From: an uncultured Rhodanobacteraceae bacterium
Lineage (GTDB): Bacteria; Pseudomonadota; Gammaproteobacteria; Xanthomonadales; Rhodanobacteraceae
Assembly: GCA_913053815.1 (NCBI GenBank)
Contig: CAJXGK010000086.1
Span: 1 to 7,314, forward strand
Length of the DNA: 7,314 bases
Reading direction: 5' to 3'
In this document: positions 1-6,607 of the stretch, piece by piece
Numbering within the stretch: position 1 is the stretch's first letter
How the letters are laid out: every line of letters starts with the position of its first letter
Program-made: the position numbers and the translations under genes
Notes under the pieces: model-generated
Databases searched by the model: none
What the model saw: only the letters and a program-made list of their open reading frames with translations
Told to the model about the DNA's origin: nothing

Positions 1-1386
1 AAAGATGTTGGCAGGCATGCCCAGTTGCGGGTGGAAGGCGCGCAGGATGAGATGGATCGAAATCTACTTGACCGTATGAAAGCTCCGTTTGAGCACATGC
101 TGAGAAACGCACTTGCCCATGGTATCGAATCACCGCAAGAACGTAGTGCTGCAGGCAAGGCTGAAGAGGGGATAATCACCATCCAGGTAAGCCGCGAATC
201 AACGGAGGTGTTGATCCGCTTTAGTGATGACGGCCGAGGTATTGATCGGGACGCCATTCGCAACAAGGCCATTCAACGCGGTTTACTTAGTGAAGATGCG
301 CAACTGACCGATGACGAGCTCTATGCGTTCATATTCGAAAGTGGCTTCTCCACAGCCAGTGAGGTCACCCAGTTGGCGGGGCGTGGGGTGGGCATGGATG
401 TGGTGGTCAATGAGGTCAAGCAGCTTGGCGGTACTTTGACGATCCACTCAATGCCAGGGAAAGGTACGACGTTCCTGATCCGTTTGCCCTTCACTCTGGC
501 AGTGACCCAGGCAATTCTGATCAAACAAGGTGAATCCACCTTTGCGGTTCCCATGACTTCCGTACAGGGTGTAGCACGTGTCCTACGCAAGGATCTGCTG
601 GAGTGGATAAAGGAAGATGTACCCAGTTTCATGTATGCAGGAGAGCGCTATGTACTTCATGAACTCGGGCAGCTCCTCGATATTGCGGGTCGGCATGGCA
701 ACGAAGAACAGTTGCCGCTTTTGCTAATCCGTAGTGGCAATCTTCGGGCGGCGGTTCATATTGATGAGGTATTGGGCTCCCATGAGATTGTAGTCAAGTC
801 GGTGGGGCCGCAGATTAGTTCCATACCGGGTATTTTTGGAGCCACGGTCATGGGTGATGGTTCGGTCGTTATGATTCTCGATTTGGCTCCCTTGGTACGT
901 CGCAGCACCGCGTTGGGTCAGCACGCGGCGTTGGTGGCGAGCAGGATGGCGATTGAAGAGCAGTCGGCAAGCACCGAGTTCAATGATGGGGTGGCTGTTA
1001 AAACACACCCGTTGGTGATGGTGGTGGATGATTCGATTACCATGCGCAAGGTCACTTCACGGGTGCTGAGGCGGGCCGAGTTTGAGGTGGTTACCGCCAA
1101 GGACGGGCTAGATGCCGTGGAACGGCTGCAGGAAAAGATTCCGGATGTCATGCTGCTGGATATCGAAATGCCGCGCATGGATGGTTTCGAATTGGCTATC
1201 TACATGAAGAACGACCCACGATTACGCCAAGTTCCGATTATTATGGTGACCTCCCGAACTGGTGAGAAACACCGCCAGCGTGCGGTAGAAATTGGGGTGG
1301 AGCGTTATCTTGGCAAGCCTTACAAGGAAGACGATCTGCTACAGAATGTACAGGAGGTGTTAAATGCAAACACCACCGGAACCTAA
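1..1386 (+). CDS. chpA: ChpA-type hybrid chemosensory histidine kinase, C-terminal part (5' end outside window)
   Basis: CheA-like kinase of the Chp system that controls type IV pili. The reading frame is open from base 1, so this is the last 461 residues of a larger protein. In ChpA homologues the upstream part carries several phosphotransfer (Hpt) domains. Visible in order: the HATPase with its N box (HMLRNALAHGIE, about 97-132), G1 box (DDGRGID, about 226-246), the FESGFSTA segment (about 334-357), G2 box (GRGVGMDVV, about 379-405) and GKGTTF (about 460-477). A CheW-like regulatory domain follows (about 490-900). The C-terminal receiver starts near 1012 and keeps its key residues: the acidic pair DD (1027-1032), phospho-acceptor Asp in LLDIEMP (1159-1161), Thr in MVTSR (1249-1251) and Lys in GKPY (1315-1317). 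The kinase plus receiver fusion, followed by a CheB and a CheW protein, favours ChpA (PilL) over a flagellar CheA. The end overlaps chpB by 23 bp. Confidence 0.93.
   Translation, partial: KDVGRHAQLRVEGAQDEMDRNLLDRMKAPFEHMLRNALAHGIESPQERSAAGKAEEGIITIQVSRESTEVLIRFSDDGRGIDRDAIRNKAIQRGLLSEDAQLTDDELYAFIFESGFSTASEVTQLAGRGVGMDVVVNEVKQLGGTLTIHSMPGKGTTFLIRLPFTLAVTQAILIKQGESTFAVPMTSVQGVARVLRKDLLEWIKEDVPSFMYAGERYVLHELGQLLDIAGRHGNEEQLPLLLIRSGNLRAAVHIDEVLGSHEIVVKSVGPQISSIPGIFGATVMGDGSVVMILDLAPLVRRSTALGQHAALVASRMAIEEQSASTEFNDGVAVKTHPLVMVVDDSITMRKVTSRVLRRAEFEVVTAKDGLDAVERLQEKIPDVMLLDIEMPRMDGFELAIYMKNDPRLRQVPIIMVTSRTGEKHRQRAVEIGVERYLGKPYKEDDLLQNVQEVLNANTTGT
1352..1358 (+). promoter_or_regulatory. Strong Shine-Dalgarno site of chpB
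   Basis: AGGAGGT lies inside the 3' end of chpA, five bases before the ATG at 1364. It fixes the chpB start and supports initiation within the upstream gene. Confidence 0.8.
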
Positions 1387-3262
1387 ATCCATTGCAGTGG
1401 CTCTGATTTATGACGACAAGGAGTTCGGTAGGCGTTTGCGGGATATGCTTATCGGGTCGGGAGTGCGGGTCGTATGCGAGTTGTGTGCAGACCGTCTTAA
1501 GGCGGATACGAGGGTTCTTGCGGAAAGCGGGGCCGAGGTGGTAGTCGTTAACCTTGATCCTGATTTGGATGCAGCCATCGGTCGGATTATGGAAATGATG
1601 GATATGGATCGGCAGCGCTTAATGATCAACGATGCTGAAGCCTCTCGATCACTTGACGGATGGGATCAGGCGAGATGGGCAAGACACCTGATTGCGAAGG
1701 TCCTCGGCTGCACGGATGTAGATCCACCGCGACCCGACCACACTGAGCCAATACGGGTTCAGGTCTGCGGAACACAAGTTGAGTCGGCAATGAACTCTGC
1801 GACTCAAGCGGGTGGGCCGGAAGAGATGGACACCGGGGGCACTTGGGTGGATTCCGTTACCGGCCTATCCAATCAGGATAGTTGGGATTTGAATGTCCGC
1901 ATGGGAGCAGAAATCGAGTCGATGTTAGCCAAGGAAAGTGCCGCCGTCAGTCCAGCACATGGCTCTGAGACCGATTCCGGCACGTCCGGCGATTTAGATC
2001 AACTGCTTGATAAATTGGCGGGGCACGTTGCAAACCTGGATGTAACGATCCCGGATGAGCCGGTCTTTGATGAGGCCCGGTCTTCGGGTACTGAGCCGCC
2101 GCTGGACGACGTGTCTGAAGCCCCCATTTTGACGCCCCAGAGCACGCCTGCATTGGGGACGAACAAACTTGATGCCCGGCGGGTGGAAAATCTTTCTGAT
2201 AAGCCGCTCGTACCGGAAGATGCGTTTTCTTTAGAGGGTAAATCCGACCCTTCAATAACTCCCAACCGGTTGTCTAAGCAGGACCGGAGTGAGCCGGATT
2301 CGATTGCCGTTAATATGGATACGGCACCACCGGAAACTTTGCGGTCGGGCCAGACGGAATGCTTGAAACCATTGGCTGAGACTAGCCCATGGGGTGGTGA
2401 AGGTAACAGCCAGGATGTTGTTGATAGCCCATGTTCTGCGCCTGATCCCTTGGTGATCGAGTCCGATTCCGGATCGTACCCCGACCCGGAGAATCCCGGT
2501 TCATCCTCCCATCTTTCCGTAACAGATAATGAGGAGGCTGTGGATCACCCGAATCCGGGTATCTGTGCTCCGTCTGTATCTGGGGTGGAGGGTTTAGAGT
2601 TGCTCCCGCTTGAGTCGGCGGCGAAGGTTACACTTTCCCATGCAAGCTGTCCGGAATCGGAACCGTTGGTATCTCACGGCTTAGGTGTTGATCAAGTGAT
2701 CGCCATTGGGGCCTCGATTGGCGGCCCCGATGTGTTGCGTACCATTCTGGCGAGGTTGCCCACTAATCTGGCTGCTGTGCTTGTTGTAGTACAGCATATG
2801 GATGACGCGTTTTTCAGCAATTATATCAAGCAGCTGAAGGATGTTGGTACGCTATCAGTATGGCGGGCTGAAAACGGTGGGCAGGTCCATCATGGTGAGG
2901 TGCTGGTGGTTCCACCCGGACAACGTTTGCGTCTCGATCGTTCTGGGGGGGTTGGCCTGTTGCCGAGAACTGATGAGGATGATTATTCGCCCTCAATTGA
3001 TGACACCTTCAGTAGCCTGGCGATTACTTTTGGTGCGAAGCTGCATGCACTTATCCTGTCGGGTATGGCTCGTGATGCTCTGCGTGGAATACAAATCATC
3101 AAGGAAAACGGGGGTGTTGTGTGGACGCAATCTCCGGAAACTTGTGTGGTCAGCAGCATGGTGGATGCGGCGCAGGAAGCCGGGCTGGCAAGCTTTAGCA
3201 GCGAACCGGAAACACTGGCACGACGCTTGGTCGAAGAAATCGGTGTGGAGAGTAGGGAATGA
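1364..3262 (+). CDS. chpB: ChpB-type CheB protein-glutamate methylesterase with degenerate receiver and very long acidic linker
   Basis: Predicted cytoplasmic esterase that hydrolyses methyl-glutamates on the Chp receptor, resetting adaptation. Residues about 9-112 resemble a receiver: the DD pair is at 17-18, but the site expected to be the phospho-acceptor reads VVVVNLDPD with Asn63, and no conserved Thr or Lys is evident. Residues about 115-440 are low-complexity, rich in Asp, Glu, Ser and Pro, and match no domain I recognise. The C-terminal catalytic domain (about 445-625) has the CheB triad: Ser451 in GASIGG, His478 in VVQHM and Asp571 in SGMARDA. The spacings (27 and 120 residues) are close to those of Salmonella CheB. 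PSIDDTF and an SPETCVVSSM segment also match the family. At 632 residues it is nearly twice the usual length of about 350. The start follows a strong ribosome site. It overlaps chpA by 23 bp and chpC by 4 bp. Confidence 0.9.
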   Translation: MQTPPEPKSIAVALIYDDKEFGRRLRDMLIGSGVRVVCELCADRLKADTRVLAESGAEVVVVNLDPDLDAAIGRIMEMMDMDRQRLMINDAEASRSLDGWDQARWARHLIAKVLGCTDVDPPRPDHTEPIRVQVCGTQVESAMNSATQAGGPEEMDTGGTWVDSVTGLSNQDSWDLNVRMGAEIESMLAKESAAVSPAHGSETDSGTSGDLDQLLDKLAGHVANLDVTIPDEPVFDEARSSGTEPPLDDVSEAPILTPQSTPALGTNKLDARRVENLSDKPLVPEDAFSLEGKSDPSITPNRLSKQDRSEPDSIAVNMDTAPPETLRSGQTECLKPLAETSPWGGEGNSQDVVDSPCSAPDPLVIESDSGSYPDPENPGSSSHLSVTDNEEAVDHPNPGICAPSVSGVEGLELLPLESAAKVTLSHASCPESEPLVSHGLGVDQVIAIGASIGGPDVLRTILARLPTNLAAVLVVVQHMDDAFFSNYIKQLKDVGTLSVWRAENGGQVHHGEVLVVPPGQRLRLDRSGGVGLLPRTDEDDYSPSIDDTFSSLAITFGAKLHALILSGMARDALRGIQIIKENGGVVWTQSPETCVVSSMVDAAQEAGLASFSSEPETLARRLVEEIGVESRE

Positions 3263-3747
3263 CTATGTTGGCAGGTGCGGATATCCGTGGGGTTTTGATC
3301 TCGACAACCGGGGCGTGGATTCTGCTCCCCAATGCCAGTGTGACGGAAATTATTACGCTTGCTACTCCAGAACCGGTTCCCGATGCGCCAGCGTGGCTGT
3401 TGGGGAGAATCCCATGGCGCGGTTGGCAGGTCCCCTTGATCAGCTATGCACAGCTTGCCGGTGCCGAGCAGCCTGAGAGTACGCTGCATGCGCGGGTGGC
3501 GGTTCTCAAAGCACTTGGAGGTCGACCGCATTATCCCTATATTGCTCTTTTGACGCAGGGCTTTCCGAGGTTGACCACAATTTCTGCCGAGGGCTTTGTG
3601 GTTGCTGAGAGCGACGAACCGCTGCCCTTCGCCGCCAGTGCGAGGGTGATTGTACGTGATGAGATAGCCCTGATTCCGGACCTGCATGTCATCGAGTCGG
3701 AAGTGGTCAAGGCGTTGGAGCGCACTCTTGAAGATGAGTCGGCGTAA
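3259..3747 (+). CDS. chpC: ChpC, CheW-like chemosensory adaptor protein
   Basis: A 162-residue protein consisting of one CheW-like domain. Such adaptors link receptors to the ChpA kinase. The pattern fits ChpC: an N-terminal strand segment (GVLISTTGAWILLPNASV), then the LLGRIPWRGWQVPLIS segment that corresponds to the CheW stretch on the inserted redox or ligand-like loop, then a C-terminal region ending in a helix (ESEVVKALERTLED). Length is close to that of Pseudomonas ChpC (about 168). The ATG overlaps the chpB stop (ATGA), which suggests coupling. A second in-frame ATG at 3265 sits six bases after AGGGA, so the true start may be two codons later. CheW-family sequence is weakly conserved, and the name rests partly on position behind chpA and chpB. 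Confidence 0.85.
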   Translation: MTMLAGADIRGVLISTTGAWILLPNASVTEIITLATPEPVPDAPAWLLGRIPWRGWQVPLISYAQLAGAEQPESTLHARVAVLKALGGRPHYPYIALLTQGFPRLTTISAEGFVVAESDEPLPFAASARVIVRDEIALIPDLHVIESEVVKALERTLEDESA

Positions 3748-3778
3748 CCCATCACAGGCCGCTGCAGAGGTTTTTTTT
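3746..3778 (+). terminator. Possible intrinsic terminator at the end of the chp operon
   Basis: A GC-rich stretch right after the chpC stop is followed by eight T residues (3771-3778). The hairpin is weak: CAG (3755-3757) with CTG (3762-3764) around a GCCG loop, and AACC (3746-3749) with GGTT (3769-3772) outside it. Position between convergent genes and the T tract favour a terminator, but the poor stem keeps this tentative. It would act only on the + strand. Confidence 0.35.
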
Positions 3779-3843
3779 GAAGCAAGGGCTGATGCCGTTT
3801 GGCGTAGCAGAGAGTGACTGTCGGGATAGGATTCGTAGGGCCC

Positions 3844-5199
3844 TCAGCATAAGGTGGCGTGGTTGATGCCGTCGGTGGCAGTACGCACCATGCGTTCTAT
3901 TTCTTCGGGGGTGATGCAATAGGGCGGCATGAAATAAATGATGTCACCCAGGGGACGCTGCAGTACTCCGTGCTTTAGACAGTAGAGATACACATCCAGA
4001 CCACGTCGTTGTTCCGCGGGAAAAGGACGACGTGACGCTTTGTCGCGCACCAGTTCCACCGCTGCAATCATTCCCGTTTGCCGCACCTCGGCAACGTGAG
4101 GATGCTCGGCCAGAGGTTCAACCATGCGCTTCAGATGGGTGGCCAGTTTACGGTTCTGCTCGAGTACCGGCTGGTCGCGAAACAAGTCCAGGGTAGCTAG
4201 TGCTGCGCGACAGGCCAACGGATTGCCGGTATAGCTGTGGGAGTGTAAAAAAGCCTTGTGTTGGGCGTATTCGGCGTAAAAGGCCGCATAGATCTCGGCC
4301 GTGGTGAGTACCGCAGCAAGGGGTAGGAATCCACCGGTCAGACCTTTGGATAAAAGCATGAAATCAGGCCGGATAGGTGCTTGTTCACAGGCAAACATAG
4401 TGCCGGTCCGACCGAATCCCACGGCGATCTCATCGGCAATCAGATGGACATGAAACTCATCGCACAGTTGGCGTAGGCCGTGTAGATAACTCGGATGGTA
4501 CATACGCATCCCTCCGGCGCATTGCACCAGTGGCTCGACGATGACTGCGCATAGGGAATCGGCCTGCTGCTCGAACACCTTGCGCATATCGCCCAGGCGA
4601 CGCTGGGCGAATGCCTTCCAGCTTTCTCCGACTTCGCGCTGGTAGGCATCGGGTGAGGGGACAATCACCGGAGTCAGTAGCAGTGGCGCATAGGTAGACC
4701 GATATAGCGCCACGTCGCTAACCGAGAGCGCGCCCAGGGTTTCACCGTGGTAGCTGCCGCTGAGAGTGACAAAACGGGTTTTGTCGTGGTGGCCGCCGTT
4801 GCGCCAATAGTGGTAACTCATCTTCAGCCCGACTTCGACAGCGCTGGAGCCGTTGTCAGCGTAGAACACTCGATCCAGTCCGGATGGCGTGATTTGGATC
4901 AGGCGCTCAGCCAGCTCCACGGCAGGCTGGTGAGTAAAGCCGGCGAAGATGACGTGTTCCAGATGATCCAGCTGGTCTTTGATAGCATTGGCAATGTGGG
5001 GCTCGGCGTGTCCAAAGAGATTCGTCCACCATGAACTCACGGCATCCAGGTAGCGGTGTCCATGGTCGTCATAGAGCCAGATGCCTTGGCCGTGGGTGAT
5101 AGCAATCATGGGCACCCGGGGGTGGTCATGCATTTGCGTGCAGGGGTGCCACACACTATCGAGATCGCGTTGGGTAAGATCAGTTTTATCGAAAGTCAT
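3844..5199 (-). CDS. bioA: BioA, 7,8-diaminopelargonate (DAPA) aminotransferase of biotin synthesis
   Basis: Class III PLP aminotransferase that converts 8-amino-7-oxononanoate (KAPA) to 7,8-diaminononanoate. The amino donor is usually S-adenosylmethionine. The 451 residues are full length for the family (about 430-450). Visible motifs: WHPCTQM (17-23), SSWW (55-58), the DNGSSAVE phosphate-site loop (115-122), GSYHGET (148-154) with Tyr150, ADEIAVGFGRTG (255-266) with the cofactor-binding Asp256, LLSKGLTGG with Schiff-base Lys285, and QRPLG with Arg415 matching the E. coli carboxylate-binding Arg391. Cys20 stands where E. coli has Tyr17, and HSHSYTGNP (319-327) replaces HGPTFMGNP, so donor use may differ. 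The ATG at 5197-5199 matches the usual N-terminus (a short tail before WHP); no strong ribosome site is visible upstream. It stands alone, convergent with chpC and divergent from the gspN-like gene. No BirA-type operator was seen. Confidence 0.95.
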   Translation of the reverse strand: MTFDKTDLTQRDLDSVWHPCTQMHDHPRVPMIAITHGQGIWLYDDHGHRYLDAVSSWWTNLFGHAEPHIANAIKDQLDHLEHVIFAGFTHQPAVELAERLIQITPSGLDRVFYADNGSSAVEVGLKMSYHYWRNGGHHDKTRFVTLSGSYHGETLGALSVSDVALYRSTYAPLLLTPVIVPSPDAYQREVGESWKAFAQRRLGDMRKVFEQQADSLCAVIVEPLVQCAGGMRMYHPSYLHGLRQLCDEFHVHLIADEIAVGFGRTGTMFACEQAPIRPDFMLLSKGLTGGFLPLAAVLTTAEIYAAFYAEYAQHKAFLHSHSYTGNPLACRAALATLDLFRDQPVLEQNRKLATHLKRMVEPLAEHPHVAEVRQTGMIAAVELVRDKASRRPFPAEQRRGLDVYLYCLKHGVLQRPLGDIIYFMPPYCITPEEIERMVRTATDGINHATLC

Positions 5200-5250
5200 G
5201 CAGTAGGCTCTGAAAGTTGGGCTGTTCGGTTCAAGTCAGTGGAAAACTTG

Positions 5251-6054
5251 GTGACTTTATCCCGTTTTCAATCATTCTGGATGGTCGGGTTGCTGGTAGT
5301 GACTTTTTTGGCCTTTGGAATTGGGCTATTCCCGGCGCGATGGCTGCTGGGTTTATACGGTCAGCAGATCGCGGTTTTGCCCTTCAGCAAGGTACAGGGG
5401 ACGGTATGGCACGGCCAGGCGCGTTGGAATATGGGGTCGGAACATGGTCCGATCCAGATCGGATGGCATTTATCGGCGGCGGCCTTGTGGGCCGATATAC
5501 ACGGTCGCGTATCCTGGCATGCCTCCTACAGCTCGGGTCACCTACATTTCGCCAGATTGGGTAACGATTCTTGGCGTTTGCAAGCGGTACGGGCCAGCTT
5601 TCCCGCGCAATGGCTGGTGCGTGGCGGTTTACGCGCGCACGGCCAAATTCATCTCGATCTCACTACGGTCGAGTTACGCGACGCTTGGCCGACCCGGGTG
5701 CAAGGTAGGTTTCGTTGGGTTGCGGCCGCCTTGCAAACTGGGGACAAAATCCTTGTGCTGGGTACGGTACACGGCTCAATCGGTATGGATAGCTTAGGTT
5801 TGTTAGGAGGACAAGTAAGCAATTCCGGCGGTATGGTGAGTGGGCATGGGCGATTTCGCATCACCCCGTTGGGCTTGGCTTTCAACGGCAAGTTGCGGGC
5901 CAGGGACGGAGTCAAGGTGTCTTTCCCGTTACCTGGGAATATCACTATTGATGGAACGCGACAAGTGCGTTTCGGGATCTTGCCACCCGACTTTCCGGGA
6001 TTCCCCATTTCTGGGTCTTCCCAGCGCGCGGGTGGGGTGCAAATCAGGCAGTGA
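5251..6054 (+). CDS. gspN: GspN-like type II secretion system protein N
   Basis: About 267 residues with one N-terminal membrane segment (about residues 11-27, MVGLLVVTFLAFGIGLFP) and a predicted periplasmic remainder rich in beta strands. The family hallmark follows the membrane helix: LFPARWLLGL, then VQGTVWHGQARW. Repeated G-x-hydrophobic strands such as VHGSIGMDSLGLLGGQVS follow. GspN proteins are about 250 residues and belong to the inner-membrane platform of type II secretion, with a poorly defined role. The start is uncertain: GTG 5251 (GGAA at 5240-5243) puts an Arg before the membrane helix; TTG 5248, GTG 5239 and ATG 5281 are alternatives. The frame stays open back to an ATG at 5056, but that part is antisense to bioA and not believable. 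No gspM or other secretion gene is in the window. Similarity was judged by eye. Confidence 0.75.
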   Translation: MTLSRFQSFWMVGLLVVTFLAFGIGLFPARWLLGLYGQQIAVLPFSKVQGTVWHGQARWNMGSEHGPIQIGWHLSAAALWADIHGRVSWHASYSSGHLHFARLGNDSWRLQAVRASFPAQWLVRGGLRAHGQIHLDLTTVELRDAWPTRVQGRFRWVAAALQTGDKILVLGTVHGSIGMDSLGLLGGQVSNSGGMVSGHGRFRITPLGLAFNGKLRARDGVKVSFPLPGNITIDGTRQVRFGILPPDFPGFPISGSSQRAGGVQIRQ

Positions 6055-6142
6055 ATGCCAGGTAACGTACCGATGGCCTCTGTTGTGGCAAATGGGTGCT
6101 ACGTTGAACTGGGTATCCGGGGTTCAATGGCTTATGCTGATT

Positions 6143-6156
6143 GGCTAGCGGTAGCC
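6143..6156 (+). repeat. Small perfect hairpin downstream of the gspN-like gene
   Basis: GGCTA and TAGCC flank a GCGG loop, about 90 bp after the gspN stop. Two further T·G wobble pairs could extend the stem. No T tract follows, so it is not a normal intrinsic terminator. Five-base-pair stems also arise by chance. Confidence 0.35.
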
Positions 6157-6173
6157 GGCTTGGCTGGCTTCCA

Positions 6174-6226
6174 GTTCCGGTAGGGTGAATAAATTGTGTG
6201 CAGTCCTGTACTTCGATAACCGGAAC
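6174..6226. repeat. 8-bp perfect inverted repeat with alternative pairings
   Basis: GTTCCGGT (6174-6181) is matched by ACCGGAAC (6219-6226), separated by 37 bp. A competing pair, GTAGGG (6180-6185) with CCCTAC (6228-6233), overlaps the first arm. A third, TCCTGT (6204-6209) with ACAGGA (6253-6258), lies partly inside. A transcript of this stretch could fold in mutually exclusive ways. No known riboswitch was recognised. Confidence 0.35.
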
Positions 6227-6321
6227 CCCCTACACTTACGCCGTTAGTCGCGACAGGATTCCGGCTTGCTCGCCTGGACCGTGTATAAGTCTGTCCCTGC
6301 TAAGGTGTGGAGAGTTGTCAC

Positions 6322-6334
6322 AGTTGCTGCAACT
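6322..6334. promoter_or_regulatory. 13-bp perfect palindrome, possible operator
   Basis: AGTTGC-T-GCAACT: six-base arms around a single central base, about 275 bp before fabA. The form fits a dimeric repressor site. It does not match the FadR, FabR or PsrA consensus sequences I know, so the regulator is unidentified. Confidence 0.35.
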
Positions 6335-6499
6335 CGCGTTCAGCACAGTATCTTTACCCAATCTTTACCAACTCGTGGTGCCGTGCTTGCCACATGGCTC
6401 CATCTTGCAACGCAGGGCTTGGCCTGGGTTCTGAAATTCTGTCGTTGTTTATGACTTGCGTTACGTGGAAGAGCTCCCAACATCGGTATTCAAAGCACA

Positions 6500-6527
6500 C
6501 TGCGATGTCTGATCTGCGATGACTGAT
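6500..6527 (+). repeat. Tandem direct repeat of a 14-mer upstream of fabA
   Basis: CTGCGATGTCTGAT (6500-6513) is followed directly by CTGCGATGACTGAT (6514-6527), 13 of 14 bases identical. It ends 80 bp before the fabA start codon. It may be a double binding site for a regulator spaced a little over one helical turn, or a simple slippage duplication. Confidence 0.6.
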
Positions 6528-6547
6528 GAGTAACGATGGTGGCGATT

Positions 6548-6563
6548 TACTGCCAGTGCAGTA
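6548..6563. promoter_or_regulatory. Perfect inverted repeat in the fabA leader, possible operator or mRNA hairpin
   Basis: TACTGC and GCAGTA flank CAGT, 44 bp before the fabA ATG. As RNA it forms a six-pair stem with a four-base loop; as DNA it is a 16-bp palindrome-like site. It is close enough to the start to act on fabA transcription or leader structure. Confidence 0.4.
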
Positions 6564-6607
6564 CTCTCCCGTGGTTTTCGCAGTTGGTTTCTCATACGGA
6601 ATTTTTC

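Larger units (their letters stand above)
6055..6607. other. 553-bp gap between gspN-like gene and fabA without a recognised gene
   Basis: Short open frames exist (for example + strand 6198-6434 and 6266-6454, - strand 6461-6814) but none has a recognisable protein pattern, and the + strand ones overlap each other in different frames. No tRNA or rRNA was recognised. The stretch holds several short inverted repeats and a tandem repeat, listed separately, and must contain the promoter of fabA unless transcription reads through from gspN. I could not pick out a convincing sigma-70 promoter. Confidence 0.6.

Noticed and set aside
2841..3476. Open frame of 211 codons on the + strand across the chpB-chpC junction
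   Set aside because: Out of frame with two well-supported genes; the translation, rich in Cys, Trp and Arg, is typical of a shadow frame.
2983..3687. Antisense open frame of 234 codons on the - strand
   Set aside because: It lies opposite the CheB catalytic domain and chpC, both with clear family motifs, and its translation has no recognisable pattern.
3788..3815. Imperfect stem around GCC-GTTT-GGC between chpC and bioA, considered as a bioA terminator
   Set aside because: The stem is broken by an internal loop and no T tract follows on either strand in the right orientation.
5056..5250. N-terminal extension of the gspN-like gene back to the ATG at 5056
   Set aside because: It is fully or partly antisense to bioA, would place about 75 residues before the membrane helix, and GspN proteins have only a short cytoplasmic tail.
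5200..5250. Search for a BirA or BioR operator in the bioA-gspN gap
   Set aside because: No sequence resembling the known BirA or BioR palindromes was found.
6198..6454. Small + strand open frames in the gap upstream of fabA
   Set aside because: Several overlap in different frames and none has a good ribosome site or a familiar protein pattern; a small unknown protein cannot be excluded.
6536..6607. Longer fabA start at ATG 6536
   Set aside because: It adds 24 residues not seen in FabA proteins; ATG 6608 has a ribosome site and gives the standard N-terminus and length.
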